A DNA stretch of 64,000 bases, taken from contig NZ_QKTX01000014.1 of assembly GCF_003253485.1 (NCBI RefSeq), positions 1 through 64,000 on the forward strand, read 5' to 3'. Of the stretch, positions 23,672-33,022 are shown one piece after another. The DNA is from Algoriphagus aquaeductus (GTDB taxonomy: Bacteria; Bacteroidota; Bacteroidia; Cytophagales; Cyclobacteriaceae). How positions within the stretch are numbered: the first letter of the stretch is position 1; the number at the start of each line of letters is the position of its first letter. Below the pieces are notes generated by a model. It searched no databases. It worked only from the letters and a program-made list of their open reading frames with translations, and was not told the DNA's origin. The position numbers were made by a program, and so were the translations under genes.

Positions 23672-24079
23672 TTAAGTAAAAAATGGTTTTAATAAAGCTA
23701 ACAAATTTCCCGGTGGCCGGGTTGGCTGATGGGTGTCTTTTTTCAGAAAAGCCAAGGTGGTCCAACCCTCCGTAATTACTTCGTTGGATTCGTTCAGGAC
23801 CTGATATTCAAATCGGATTCTCACACCGGGAAATTCCGGAATGGTGGTGCGGATGGTGAGCAACTCGTCATATTTACCCGGCTTGAGGTAGCGAAAGTGG
23901 CTTTCCAAGACCGGCATCATTACGCCGTTTTCCTCCATTTCCCGATAAGAAAATCCTGCCGATCGCATCGCTTCCACTCTGGCTACCTCGAAATACATCG
24001 CATAATTACCATAGTAAACATATCCCATTTGGTCGGTTTCGGCGTATCTAACGCGGATTTGGGTTTCAGCGTGGAACAT
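23672..24079 (-). CDS. Acyl-CoA thioesterase, YbgC/4HBT family
   Basis: The 135-residue hot-dog-fold protein contains VRYAETDQMGYVYYGNYAMY, the 4HBT signature with the catalytic Asp, followed by the long helix FEVARVEAMRSAGFSY. Length and motif fit YbgC-like acyl-CoA thioesterases, which in other bacteria hydrolyse short or medium acyl-CoA and associate with the envelope Tol-Pal locus. Here it lies one base after the mltG stop and 11 bases before the yihY start, so it is in an envelope-biogenesis operon. The substrate cannot be told from sequence. Confidence 0.85.
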   Translation of the reverse strand: MFHAETQIRVRYAETDQMGYVYYGNYAMYFEVARVEAMRSAGFSYREMEENGVMMPVLESHFRYLKPGKYDELLTIRTTIPEFPGVRIRFEYQVLNESNEVITEGWTTLAFLKKDTHQPTRPPGNLLALLKPFFT

Positions 24080-24080
24080 G

Positions 24081-25124
24081 CTAAAAGATTTTGGCGGAAT
24101 TCAATGCCGTCTGATAGCGCCGGGCATTGTTGAGGTGCTCAGTGTAGGTCACTGCAAAGGCATGGTACCCCGAGAAGTCCTCTTTGGCACAAAAGTACAT
24201 GTAGCTGTGTTTCTCGGCATTCAGGACCGCATTGAGGGAATTGATATCGGGAAGATTGATCGGCCCGGGAGGGAGGCCGGCATTTTTGTACGTGTTGTAC
24301 GGGCTGTCTATTTCCTTATGGATGTTGAGGATTCGCTTCAGCGTGAAGTCTCCGGTGGCATACACCAAGGTCGGGTCGGCCTGAAGTGCCATTCCAATTT
24401 TTAATCGATTGAGGTAAACTCCGGCTATTTTGGGTCGTTCATCAGCTTTTTGGCTTTCGGCCTGCACGATCGATGCCAGCGTGCTCACTTCTTTTTGGCT
24501 CAATCCAAGGGCTTGCGCTTTCTGCTTTCGCTCTTCGGTCCAAAAAGTCTGATATTCCTTATACATCCTGTCAAAAAGTGCTTCCGGGCTCGTGTTCCAC
24601 CAAAACTCATACGTATTGGGAATAAACATGCTCATGATCGTCTCTTCCTCAAAATCAAATTTTCGGATATAGACAGAGTCTTGGATCAAAGTGAGAAACT
24701 GCTCTTGTGTCACTTCTAGATTTGCCGTGATTTTTTCGGCCAAGTCCTCTTTGGTTCGCACATTATTAAAGGTGACTTTCACAGGAACCTGTGCTCCTGA
24801 TCTCAGCATTCGGACCAGCTGAAGGTTGTTCATTTTAGGATCTATTTTATAGAGCCCGGGCTTGACACCTTCTTGATAGCCCAGGATTTTGGCCACGAAA
24901 CCAAAGCTCAAGGCATCGTTGATCACCCGATCCGTATAAAGCTGATCGTTGACATTTTTAAACACCGCGTTGGTGGGGATTTTCAGCATGTAGGGCTGAT
25001 CGGATTCCACCAGGGTATTAGGACTGAAGAAGACCTGATAAAAATAAAAGGTCATGGAAATAGCCAGTACCGAGATCGAAATCAGGAGAACCAGCATGAT
25101 TTTTTTGCGCTTTTCGAGTTGCAT
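24081..25124 (-). CDS. mltG: Endolytic murein transglycosylase MltG
   Basis: The protein has a short basic N terminus, one membrane segment (IMLVLLISISVLAISMTFYF) and a periplasmic YceG domain. The conserved stretch LASIVQAESQKADERPKIAG with the catalytic Glu, then VYLNRLKIGMALQADPTLVY, is diagnostic of MltG. The C-terminal NAVLNAEKHSYMYFCAKEDF also matches. MltG cuts nascent peptidoglycan strands at the inner membrane and limits glycan length. At about 347 residues it has normal size. I chose ATG 25124 over a TTG at 25133. It leads the operon with the thioesterase and yihY genes. Confidence 0.95.
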   Translation of the reverse strand: MQLEKRKKIMLVLLISISVLAISMTFYFYQVFFSPNTLVESDQPYMLKIPTNAVFKNVNDQLYTDRVINDALSFGFVAKILGYQEGVKPGLYKIDPKMNNLQLVRMLRSGAQVPVKVTFNNVRTKEDLAEKITANLEVTQEQFLTLIQDSVYIRKFDFEEETIMSMFIPNTYEFWWNTSPEALFDRMYKEYQTFWTEERKQKAQALGLSQKEVSTLASIVQAESQKADERPKIAGVYLNRLKIGMALQADPTLVYATGDFTLKRILNIHKEIDSPYNTYKNAGLPPGPINLPDINSLNAVLNAEKHSYMYFCAKEDFSGYHAFAVTYTEHLNNARRYQTALNSAKIF

Positions 25125-25467
25125 AGAGGGCAAAAATAGGAAATAAATTTTGTGCTTGGTGAAGAGTGGGTCGACCCCGGGGAATTTACGATTTGGGATT
25201 TCAGATTTACGACGCGGTGCTCAAACCCCGATCTTTACTTTTTTAATTCAACCCTATTTTGCTTGAGTTTGTCTTAAAAATATTTCGCAAAGCGATTATG
25301 GAGAAGGATGATTTTCTTCGATGCCAGGCATTTCAAGGTGTCTTTTCAACCGAACTCCTTGCTCAGCGAGAACCGGAATATTTACCTGGTATTTCTGATT
25401 AGTTTCTTTTCAATTCAAACCTCTCCTATTATCTTAAGCGATCAGTATTGTTTTAGTAAGTTTCAAG
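25125..25467. other. Divergent intergenic region, no gene seen
   Basis: These 343 bases separate mltG (minus) from the TlpA-like lipoprotein (plus). A stretch near 25187-25212 repeats ATTTACGA-like words (TTTACGATTT, then ATTTACGACG). No reliable ORF, tRNA or terminator was found; promoters for both flanking genes should lie here. Confidence 0.5.
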
Positions 25468-26586
25468 ATGATGAAGAAAATAATTTTTGGATTGACTTTC
25501 ATGGGTTTGTGTTTTTCCTGTGATGCCCCACTTTCACCAGATCAGGTATTGGAAAAATCAAAAGCGAAAATTCTTGAATCAGTGCAAATTGGGTTTCATC
25601 AAACCATGGTTTGGGAAGATCCAAATCTGGGGGAATTTGACACAACTTTGTACATATCCTTTTTTCAAAAGAATCCAAATGCTGATTTGGGTTATGATTT
25701 TTTTGGGAAAAGAGGAGAAGGGGAGTTTTGGTTTGTTGGTAATGTTTCTTTTTGGGTGGATCATCAAGATCGGGAAGTAACTGTAGTGGAGAATGAAACA
25801 GAGCGCCTTTCCAGTAATTCCTACCGATCATTTAGCCCGATCCATTTACTCGCCCAGGAGCCGTTGAATTATAAAAAGGATACTGTAGTCAATGGCAAAA
25901 CTTTAATGGAGTTCGTTTGGGTGGAAATGGATACCGTGGTCATGGAGAAAAAAGTGTTCCTCGAAAATCACCTATTTATCAATCCGGCCAATTTTCTGCC
26001 TGAGTTTCTTTCCAGAAGGCTATACCATGATGGGAAAAGAAATCAGCTGATCGAGGTCTTTTATTCCAATTATTCATTTGATCCAGTCAGTGAGCCACTG
26101 GAGCCCAAAATACCTCAAGGGTATGTTTCCAAAGCTGATGGTGTGGAGATCAGCGAATCAAAGCTTCTGGCGATCGGGGAAAAAGCTCCCGATTTTAGAC
26201 TAAAGGATTTGAAAGGCAATTGGGTCAATTTGAGTGATTTTAGGGGTAAAAAAGTATTGTTGGACTTTTCCATGATCCATTGTGGCTGGTGCAAAATCGC
26301 CATCGACCAATTTAAAAAATCTTCATTTTCCTTTTCTGAAAATGTAGTTCCACTTTATATCAATCCGGTTGATGAGCCGGGAAAAATGGAAAAATACCAA
26401 TCCAGGGTAGGGATACCATTCCCTGTCTTGATTGGAGCTAAGGAAGTGGGACAAGCGTATGGGGTCAGAGGTTACCCCACCTTTTATCTGATTGATGAAA
26501 ATGGTGCCATTGAACTTGTAGATGAAGGATATTCGGATGAATTGATCCAAAAGTTGAATTCAAAGGTAAAAACCGAAAGCAATTGA
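25468..26586 (+). CDS. TlpA-family thioredoxin-like lipoprotein
   Basis: The 372-residue protein starts with a lipoprotein signal (FGLTFMGLCFSCDAPLSP). Residues 20-230 form an unassigned N-terminal domain, and residues 235-370 form a peroxiredoxin/thioredoxin domain with IGEKAPDFRLKDLKGNWVNL and the redox motif HCGWCKIA, plus the cis-Pro region GVRGYPTFYLID. Bacteroidota carry many such lipoproteins, which act as periplasmic disulfide reductases for envelope proteins or as stress proteins. The two-domain layout suits this group. It appears monocistronic, with 378 non-coding bases after it. The CGWC motif departs from the standard CGPC and CEPC of TlpA proteins. Confidence 0.85.
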   Translation: MMKKIIFGLTFMGLCFSCDAPLSPDQVLEKSKAKILESVQIGFHQTMVWEDPNLGEFDTTLYISFFQKNPNADLGYDFFGKRGEGEFWFVGNVSFWVDHQDREVTVVENETERLSSNSYRSFSPIHLLAQEPLNYKKDTVVNGKTLMEFVWVEMDTVVMEKKVFLENHLFINPANFLPEFLSRRLYHDGKRNQLIEVFYSNYSFDPVSEPLEPKIPQGYVSKADGVEISESKLLAIGEKAPDFRLKDLKGNWVNLSDFRGKKVLLDFSMIHCGWCKIAIDQFKKSSFSFSENVVPLYINPVDEPGKMEKYQSRVGIPFPVLIGAKEVGQAYGVRGYPTFYLIDENGAIELVDEGYSDELIQKLNSKVKTESN

Positions 26587-26964
26587 GAGAAGGCGTTTGA
26601 GAAAGAAGTAGTCATTTCAATAGAAAATGAGTATCCGCAATCTTGCACGAAGCCAAAGGATTTAAAGGTTTGATGCCGGATTTTGGCAAATTCCCCCTAA
26701 GGGGGCTAGGGGATTTAAATCATCGAAATAATTTCAAATTCCTTAATACGTGCAGCATTGCGAATAGTCATAAAATAGAAAATGGAAATGAAATTTCCTG
26801 CGGCAGTGGAATAACCTAAACCCCTCCTTTAATTTCAAGAAGCGACTGGAGTTGTTTTTATCCTGTTTCAACCACCGAGAGTATGGTATTTCCTTATTTC
26901 AACGAGCAAAGCGAGTTGTATTTCCACCGTATTTCTATCTTGTTTTCTTTTAACTGTCAAGTTT
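26587..26964 (+). repeat. Gene-free stretch with a CCCCCTAAGGGGG palindrome
   Basis: No ORF is credible in these 378 bases. At 26688-26715 there is AAATTCCCCCTAAGGGGG followed by CTAGGGGATTT, which contains a perfect 5-bp palindrome around TAA and an outer AAAT...ATTT pairing. It shares the CCCCTA/CCCCCT words with the repeat at 15209-15252, so both may belong to one family of intergenic palindromes. Confidence 0.55.
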
Positions 26965-27381
26965 ATGAAAATCATCCCTGTCACCTGTGCCATCATCATC
27001 CATCAGGGAAAAGTTCTTTTAGCCCAGCGCTCAGAGGTAATGGATTTACCCGGCAAATGGGAATTTCCAGGAGGGAAGGTGGAAATGGGAGAGGATCCGA
27101 AAGCGTGTCTGATTCGGGAGATCGGAGAAGAATTGGGGATCCAAATTTTGATCAAGACCGAATTGACCCCGGTGGATTTTGACTATCCGACCAAGAAGAT
27201 CCGGCTGATCCCGTTTGTTGCGGATTGGACTGGAGGGGAGATTATCCTTGCAGAGCATGCCCAGGTGGGTTGGTATGACCAAAATCAGCTTTTTTTGCTG
27301 GATTTGGCGCCAGCAGATATTCCAATTGTGCACGAATTGACAGAAAAATGGGTTAACCTTGTAGCACCAAATCAAAGGTAG
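26965..27381 (+). CDS. Nudix hydrolase, MutT-like
   Basis: The 138-residue protein carries a complete Nudix box: GGKVEMGEDPKACLIREIGE followed by ELGI, which fits GX5EX7REUXEEXGU. It begins MKIIPVTCAIIIHQGKVLLA, like MutT-type pyrophosphohydrolases that remove oxidised or non-canonical (d)NTPs such as 8-oxo-dGTP. The size is right for MutT. The substrate is not certain from sequence. The gene precedes the TsaC-type gene by three bases, so the two are an operon. Confidence 0.9.
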   Translation: MKIIPVTCAIIIHQGKVLLAQRSEVMDLPGKWEFPGGKVEMGEDPKACLIREIGEELGIQILIKTELTPVDFDYPTKKIRLIPFVADWTGGEIILAEHAQVGWYDQNQLFLLDLAPADIPIVHELTEKWVNLVAPNQR

Positions 27382-27384
27382 GCC

Positions 27385-28011
27385 ATGGCTGATTTTATAA
27401 GACTTTATGAGGAAAATCCCGACCCAAGAAGGGTCCGTCAGATCGTGGAGATACTCAGAAACGGAGGGATAATTATCTATCCGACGGATACAGTCTATGG
27501 CTTGGGCTGTGATATCACCAATCAAAAAGCCGTAGAAAAAATCTGTAAAATCAAGGGGATTAATCCCAAAAAACATAATTTTTCCTTCGTTTGCGCAGAT
27601 TTGAGCAATATCTCACACTACACCCGGGTCATCACCAAGCCGGTTTTCAAGATGATGAAAAAAGCACTCCCGGGGCCGTTTACTTTTATTTTGGAAGCGA
27701 GTTCACAAGTGCCGAAAATCCTGCATAGCAATAAAAAAACAGTCGGTATCCGAGTGCCCAACCATGGAGTTCCCAGGGCTATAGTAGAGGAACTCGGGCA
27801 GCCCATTCTGTCCACTTCGATTTATGACGAAGACGAAATTGTCGAATACAGTACAGACCCTGAGTTGATTTTTGAAAAATATCAGAATCTGGTAGATGTG
27901 GTTATTGACGGAGGATATGGCTCCAATGTGCCTTCTACGATTCTGGACTGCACCGGTGAGGAGGTGGTCGTGGTCCGGGAAGGACTGGGGCAGTTGGAGG
28001 AAATTCTTTGA
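27385..28011 (+). CDS. L-threonylcarbamoyladenylate synthase (TsaC/YrdC/Sua5 family)
   Basis: The 208-residue protein has the YrdC domain: GGIIIYPTDTVYGLGCDITN near residue 28, then KIKGINPKKHNFSFVCADLS and later VGIRVPNHGVPRAIVEELGQ and PSTILDC. The family makes threonylcarbamoyl-AMP from threonine, bicarbonate and ATP, the first step of t6A modification of tRNAs reading ANN codons. TsaD, the transfer enzyme, is encoded at 52195-53208 in this window. The length suits the short TsaC form without the Sua5 extension. It is co-transcribed with the Nudix gene. Confidence 0.9.
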   Translation: MADFIRLYEENPDPRRVRQIVEILRNGGIIIYPTDTVYGLGCDITNQKAVEKICKIKGINPKKHNFSFVCADLSNISHYTRVITKPVFKMMKKALPGPFTFILEASSQVPKILHSNKKTVGIRVPNHGVPRAIVEELGQPILSTSIYDEDEIVEYSTDPELIFEKYQNLVDVVIDGGYGSNVPSTILDCTGEEVVVVREGLGQLEEIL

Positions 28012-28019
28012 AAGATTCT

Positions 28020-28109
28020 AGAAGCTAGAGACAAGAAGCTAGATTTGACATCCATATTCCTCATTCGGTATTCCATATTCGATAGTTTAATATTCCGAAA
28101 ACCGAATGA
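28020..28109. repeat. Direct and inverted repeats between the tsaC-type and wbqC-type genes
   Basis: AGAAGCTAGA occurs at 28020-28029 and again at 28034-28043. Then TCATTCGGT (28061-28069) and ACCGAATGA (28101-28109) form a 9-bp perfect inverted repeat that includes the ATG proposed for the next gene. Such low-complexity gap sequence resembles mobile intergenic repeats rather than a terminator, because no T-run follows. Confidence 0.5.
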
Positions 28110-28777
28110 AGAATCCTGACCATCGAACGCCAACCCCCGAACCCCTTTTCCCCTTGAAGCGCATCGCCATTGATCTCCACTACCTTCCCACTTTAGAGTT
28201 TTTTGCCGCGATTTACGGTGCAGAGGAGCTGTTGCTTTTTCCCGATGATCTGTACCAAAGACAGTCTTTTCTCAACCGGACTCGCATTCTTTTAGCCAAC
28301 AAGGTGGAAACCTTGAGCATTCCTATTCAAGGCAGAAGGCCGAAAATCCCGATGAGGCTAGTCAAAATCGATTATTCTCAAAAGTGGCAGGCAATTCACC
28401 TTCGAGGAATACAGAGCGCGTATGGTAAAGCTCCGTTTTTCGAATATTTTTTTCCCTACTTCCAAAAAGTATTGGAAGGACACGGAGCAAGCCTTTGGGA
28501 GTTAAATTATTCCCTTCTGACAATCTGTCTGAAATTACTGAGATGGCCTGTCAATCTAACCGTGGTTGAAAATGGACAAATTCCCGAGGAAGTTTTGGAT
28601 TTAAGGGGTCTGATTGATCCAAAAAGGCATTTTTCCCAAAATGGATACTACCAGGCCCACCCCTATGTCCAGGTTTTTGGCGTAGACTTTGAGCCAAACC
28701 TCAGCGTCTTGGATTTATTGTTTTGCCATGGGCCTCAAGCTGAAGAGCTTCTGAAGCAATCCCTAAAAAAACCATGA
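28106..28777 (+). CDS. WbqC-family protein
   Basis: The 223-residue protein matches WbqC-like proteins: IDLHYLPTLEFFAAIYGAEE, then YQRQSFLNRTRILLANKVET and KAPFFEYFFPYFQKVLE. WbqC genes are found in O-antigen and glycolipid clusters, and the proteins are thought to act in sugar-nucleotide or amino-sugar metabolism, though the reaction is unsettled. The ATG at 28106 lies inside an inverted repeat, and the homologous part begins about 15 residues later, so a downstream start (for example TTG at about 28154) is possible. It stands alone between the tsaC-type gene and clpC. Confidence 0.8.
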   Translation: MKNPDHRTPTPEPLFPLKRIAIDLHYLPTLEFFAAIYGAEELLLFPDDLYQRQSFLNRTRILLANKVETLSIPIQGRRPKIPMRLVKIDYSQKWQAIHLRGIQSAYGKAPFFEYFFPYFQKVLEGHGASLWELNYSLLTICLKLLRWPVNLTVVENGQIPEEVLDLRGLIDPKRHFSQNGYYQAHPYVQVFGVDFEPNLSVLDLLFCHGPQAEELLKQSLKKP

Positions 28778-28858
28778 ACAAAGCTTAAAAGGATTGTGTT
28801 TTTAAAACAAATTCGGTAACATACGTACAGATTTATTAGATAATCAGAAAGGATTTAA

Positions 28859-31393
28859 ATGGAAGCAAAATTTTCGAACAGAGTCAAAGAGGTGATCTCT
28901 CTCAGCCGCGAAGAAGCCCTTCGTCTGGGACATGATTACATAGGCACAGAGCACCTCTTGCTTGGAATGATCCGGGAGGGAGAAGGTGTAGCTGTTTCCA
29001 TTCTTAAAAAGCTGGGTATTCCGCTGGATGAATTGCGAAATGCCATCGAACGGGCTGTAAAAGGGACTGCCAATCACAATGTGAAAAATATGGCCAATAT
29101 CCCCTTGACCCGTCAGTCAGAAAAAGTGTTGAAGATCACCTATCTCGAGGCTAAAATATTTAAAAGTCAACTGATCGGTACCGAACATTTGCTTCTGTCT
29201 ATCCTGCGAGACGAGGATAACATTGCTACACAGATTTTAAACAAATTTGAAGTGGGATACGACACCATCAAGGAAATGCTGGAAATGCAATCTGACGCAG
29301 GTACTGCTCCAAGAGCCCGCGCAGAAGCTGAGGATGGAGACGATGACGGTTCCAAACTGTTTGGTTCTTCTAATCCCGGAGGGGGAGGAGCTGCCAAGCC
29401 AGGTGCTGAAAAATCAAGAACTCCGGTATTGGACAATTTTGGTCGGGATTTGACCAAAATGGCTGAAGAAGATAAGTTGGACCCCATCATTGGCAGGGAA
29501 AAAGAAATCGAGCGAGTGGCTCAAATTCTTTCCAGAAGGAAGAAAAACAACCCGATTCTGATCGGTGAACCCGGTGTAGGTAAAACGGCTATTGCCGAAG
29601 GACTTGCGCTGCGGATCGTTCAGAAGAAAGTGTCCCGTGTGTTATTCAATAAGCGTGTGGTCACCTTGGATTTGGCCTCGCTCGTTGCGGGTACCAAATA
29701 CAGAGGGCAGTTTGAAGAGCGGATGAAGGCGGTCATGAATGAGCTGGAAAAATCTCCAAACGTCATCCTTTTCATTGACGAACTCCATACCATCGTCGGT
29801 GCAGGCGGAGCTTCCGGTTCCCTGGATGCATCCAATATGTTCAAACCCGCACTGGCCCGTGGAGAAATCCAATGCATCGGGGCTACCACGCTGGATGAAT
29901 ACCGGCAATACATTGAAAAGGACGGGGCTTTGGCCCGACGCTTCCAAATGGTCATGGTGGATGCTACTTCACCCGAAGAGACGATTCAGATCCTTAACAA
30001 CATCAAGGATAAATATGAAGATCACCACAATGTGATCTATACTCCCCAGGCTATCGAGGCTTGTGTGAAGCTGTCGGACAGATATATATCTGATCGGTTT
30101 TTGCCTGATAAAGCCATTGATATTCTGGATGAAGCCGGAGCTCGAGTGCACATCAACAACATTCATGTTCCAGAAGATATCCTCAAGCTGGAGGCTGAAG
30201 TTGAGAACATCAAGGCGGAGAAAAACCGTGTGGTGAAATCCCAAAAATATGAGGAGGCAGCTCAATTGAGAGATAAGGAAAAGAAACTTCTCGAACAGTT
30301 GGATGCCGCCAAGGCACGATGGGAGGATGAAAGTAAATCCAAGCGCTTCACCGTAGAGGAGGATAATGTGGCTGAAGTCATTGCCATGATGACCGGTATT
30401 CCGGCCAAGCGAATCGCCCAAAATGAAGGCAATAAATTGCTCAATATGGGTGAGGAGCTGAAAGGAAAGGTAATCGGACAGGAAGAGGCCATCAAGAAAC
30501 TGACCAAAGCCATTCAGCGAACGCGCGTAGGATTGAAGGATCCCAAAAAGCCGATCGGTTCCTTTATTTTCTTAGGACCTACCGGTGTGGGTAAAACCGA
30601 ATTGGCCAAGACACTTGCCACCTACCTATTTGATAAGGACGATGCCCTGATTCGGATTGATATGTCGGAATACATGGAGAAATTCTCGGTATCCCGATTG
30701 GTCGGAGCGCCTCCGGGCTATGTAGGATATGAGGAAGGTGGACAGTTGACCGAAAAGGTCAGAAGAAAGCCATACTCAGTAGTCCTACTTGACGAGATAG
30801 AAAAAGCTCACCCTGATGTGTTCAATATTCTGCTTCAAGTTTTGGATGATGGTATCCTGACGGATGGCTTGGGAAGAAGAGTCGACTTCAGAAATACCAT
30901 TATCATCATGACTTCCAATATTGGCGTTCGTGACTTGAAAGATTTCGGTGCAGGGATCGGTTTTGCCAATAAGGCCAAACAGGAAAGTATGGATGAGATT
31001 ATGAAATCCACCATTCAATCTGCCCTCAAAAAGGCCTTCAGTCCCGAATTCCTGAATCGATTGGATGATGTGGTCGTCTTTAACTCACTTTCCAAAGAAG
31101 ACATCTTCAAGATTATTGACATCAGCTTGGGTAAACTCTTCCGAAGGATTACCGAGTTGGGATACAAGATCGAACTGACCGAAAAGGCAAAAGAATTCTT
31201 GGCCGAAAAGGGATATGACCAGCAGTATGGTGCCAGACCTCTAAATAGAGCCATCCAAAAATACCTCGAGGATGCTATCGCTGAGGAAATCCTCAAAGGA
31301 GATTTGTCCGAGGGGGATGTCATCACCGCGGATTATTCCGGGGAAGGTTCAGAGTTGAGTATCTCTGTGAAAAAGAAAGAAAAAGCTGACTAG
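28859..31393 (+). CDS. clpC: ATP-dependent Clp protease ATP-binding subunit ClpC
   Basis: The 844-residue AAA+ unfoldase has two Clp-N repeats (residues 1-145), a Gly/Pro/Ala-rich linker, a first AAA module with Walker [10 protein letters not shown] near 236 and Walker [10 protein letters not shown] near 301, a UVR-type segment [20 protein letters not shown] near 465, and a second AAA module with [12 protein letters not shown] near 573 and [14 protein letters not shown] near 641, ending in a ClpB-D2-small domain. The UVR segment and absence of the long ClpB middle domain make it ClpC. ClpC feeds proteins to ClpP in the cytoplasm and serves protein quality control. A strong terminator follows. 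Confidence 0.95.
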   Translation: MEAKFSNRVKEVISLSREEALRLGHDYIGTEHLLLGMIREGEGVAVSILKKLGIPLDELRNAIERAVKGTANHNVKNMANIPLTRQSEKVLKITYLEAKIFKSQLIGTEHLLLSILRDEDNIATQILNKFEVGYDTIKEMLEMQSDAGTAPRARAEAEDGDDDGSKLFGSSNPGGGGAAKPGAEKSRTPVLDNFGRDLTKMAEEDKLDPIIGREKEIERVAQILSRRKKNNPILIGEPGVGKTAIAEGLALRIVQKKVSRVLFNKRVVTLDLASLVAGTKYRGQFEERMKAVMNELEKSPNVILFIDELHTIVGAGGASGSLDASNMFKPALARGEIQCIGATTLDEYRQYIEKDGALARRFQMVMVDATSPEETIQILNNIKDKYEDHHNVIYTPQAIEACVKLSDRYISDRFLPDKAIDILDEAGARVHINNIHVPEDILKLEAEVENIKAEKNRVVKSQKYEEAAQLRDKEKKLLEQLDAAKARWEDESKSKRFTVEEDNVAEVIAMMTGIPAKRIAQNEGNKLLNMGEELKGKVIGQEEAIKKLTKAIQRTRVGLKDPKKPIGSFIFLGPTGVGKTELAKTLATYLFDKDDALIRIDMSEYMEKFSVSRLVGAPPGYVGYEEGGQLTEKVRRKPYSVVLLDEIEKAHPDVFNILLQVLDDGILTDGLGRRVDFRNTIIIMTSNIGVRDLKDFGAGIGFANKAKQESMDEIMKSTIQSALKKAFSPEFLNRLDDVVVFNSLSKEDIFKIIDISLGKLFRRITELGYKIELTEKAKEFLAEKGYDQQYGARPLNRAIQKYLEDAIAEEILKGDLSEGDVITADYSGEGSELSISVKKKEKAD

Positions 31394-31416
31394 CTTTAGA
31401 CTTAAAGAATAATTCA

Positions 31417-31448
31417 AAAGCCCTGATCGCGAAAGTGATCAGGGCTTT
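31417..31448 (+). terminator. Terminator of clpC
   Basis: AAAGCCCTGATC (31417-31428) and GATCAGGGCTTT (31437-31448) make a 12-bp perfect stem with an 8-base loop, 23 bases after the clpC stop, followed by T-rich bases. It may also serve the convergent metallo-hydrolase gene. Confidence 0.85.
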
Positions 31449-31544
31449 ATTAGTTTGTAGAAGCCGGATTTTAAGGTAAGGCAAATAGGTTTGTCATACC
31501 GGAAATCAAGTTTAGCTGAACGGGAATTCCCTGCCTTTGACGGA

Positions 31545-32942
31545 TTAAATCCCTTCAAATAGCACAAAAGATTCCAAATATTGGGGGATAATGGTATTCC
31601 AACCCAATTCTTCGTTGAGTTTGACCGATAGCGCCTCCGCACTTTTCTTTTCACCGTGGACGATGAAAGTCATTTTCGGTTTTTCACAAAATCCCTCTGC
31701 CCAATCCATCAATTCGTCTTGGTCGGCATGCGCTGAGAGCCCCTCTACGGTATAAACTTTTGCCCGGACGGGCACCTCATTTCCATAGATCCTTACTGAG
31801 GGCTCACCCTCCAATATCCTTCTTCCGCGCGTTTCCTCAGCCTGAAAACCCACCATGATTACCCCGTTTTTTTCATGAGGAAGGTGGTGGAATAGATGGT
31901 GGAGGACTCGGCCTCCGGTGGCCATTCCACTGGCTGAAATAATGATTGCATTTCCCCTGAATTCATTAAGGGACATGGATTGCTCCTGTTTTTGAAAGTA
32001 TCGTAACTGGGGATGCTTGAAGGGATGATGCTCTTCTTCAAGCATGGCTGTCAGTCGGTGATCTGTATGGAAATCCAGGTAAAGTCGGGTGGCATCTATT
32101 GCCATGGGACTGTCTACAAAAACCGGCGCTTTCGGGATTTTGCCTTTCTCCATGAGCTGATAGATATGGTACATCAATAGCTGGGTTCTGCCTACCGCAA
32201 ATGCGGGGATGATGACCAGTCCACCTCGGTCAAAAGTTTCTCTGATCGCTCGTGCTAATTCTTCCTCGGGTTTTTGTTCGGTAGCTTTTCGGTCTCCGTA
32301 GGTGGATTCGATCCACACGATATCTGCTTTGGGGATTCGGGATGGAGGATATAGAATCGGGTCTTTATATCTTCCCAAATCTCCTGAAAACACCAATTTC
32401 TTGCTTTGGTGGTCGCCTTGAATCACAACCTTTACAATGGCCGCACCAAGAATATGACCTGCATGAAAATAGGTCACTTTGATTCTGGGATGAATTTCAA
32501 AGGTAGATTCGAAAGGTTGGGGGGAAAGAAGAGGAAAGACCGCTTCAGCATCTTCCATGGTATAGAGGGGCTGAGGATTTTCGTGCTTGGAATATCCTTT
32601 TTTTCGGGCATATTCTGCTTCTTCTTCTTGTAGTTTTCCTGAATCGAGAAGTAATATCTTGGCAAGTTCTGCGGTTGCCTCGGTACAATAGATCGGTCCG
32701 TTGAATCCCTGTTTGACCAATTTGGGGAGATACCCAATGTGGTCCAGGTGTGCATGGGTCAATATGATGGCTTCCAAATCGGAAACAGGCATTGGGAACT
32801 TGTCCCAGTTTTGTTGTCTGAGCGCTTTAGGGCCTTGAAACAGCCCACAATCCACCAGAAATTCAAATTCTCCGATGTCGATAAGGTACTTTGAGCCGGT
32901 AACTACACCGGATCCACCTAAAAATTTTGCGGTTACATTCAT
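31545..32942 (-). CDS. MBL-fold beta-CASP metallo-hydrolase (YSH1/CPSF-like)
   Basis: The 465-residue protein has the metallo-beta-lactamase motif LTHAHLDHIGYLPKLV (HxHxDH) near residue 60, further metal ligands in HAGHILGAAI and SGDLGRYKDP, and a beta-CASP domain with VIIPAFAVGRTQLLM and VDSPMAIDAT, then the C-terminal VHGEKKSAEAL. This is the bacterial group related to eukaryotic CPSF-73/YSH1 nucleases, likely acting on RNA in the cytoplasm; the substrate is not known here. The length is typical. It is monocistronic, convergent with clpC, and begins about 80 bases from the pspC stop. Confidence 0.9.
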   Translation of the reverse strand: MNVTAKFLGGSGVVTGSKYLIDIGEFEFLVDCGLFQGPKALRQQNWDKFPMPVSDLEAIILTHAHLDHIGYLPKLVKQGFNGPIYCTEATAELAKILLLDSGKLQEEEAEYARKKGYSKHENPQPLYTMEDAEAVFPLLSPQPFESTFEIHPRIKVTYFHAGHILGAAIVKVVIQGDHQSKKLVFSGDLGRYKDPILYPPSRIPKADIVWIESTYGDRKATEQKPEEELARAIRETFDRGGLVIIPAFAVGRTQLLMYHIYQLMEKGKIPKAPVFVDSPMAIDATRLYLDFHTDHRLTAMLEEEHHPFKHPQLRYFQKQEQSMSLNEFRGNAIIISASGMATGGRVLHHLFHHLPHEKNGVIMVGFQAEETRGRRILEGEPSVRIYGNEVPVRAKVYTVEGLSAHADQDELMDWAEGFCEKPKMTFIVHGEKKSAEALSVKLNEELGWNTIIPQYLESFVLFEGI

Positions 32943-32973
32943 GGGATTTGGGTTTGAAAAAGAAGTTACAAAA

Positions 32974-33000
32974 AAAGAGACACCACCACGGTGTCTCTTT
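32974..33000 (-). terminator. Terminator of the padR-pspC operon
   Basis: GAGACACC (32977-32984) and GGTGTCTC (32990-32997) with flanking AAA/TTT form an 11-bp stem and a 5-base loop. On the minus strand the stem runs into a T-tract, 22 bases after the PspC gene stop. Confidence 0.85.
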
Positions 33001-33022
33001 GATTTTTATCGGGTTGAAAATC

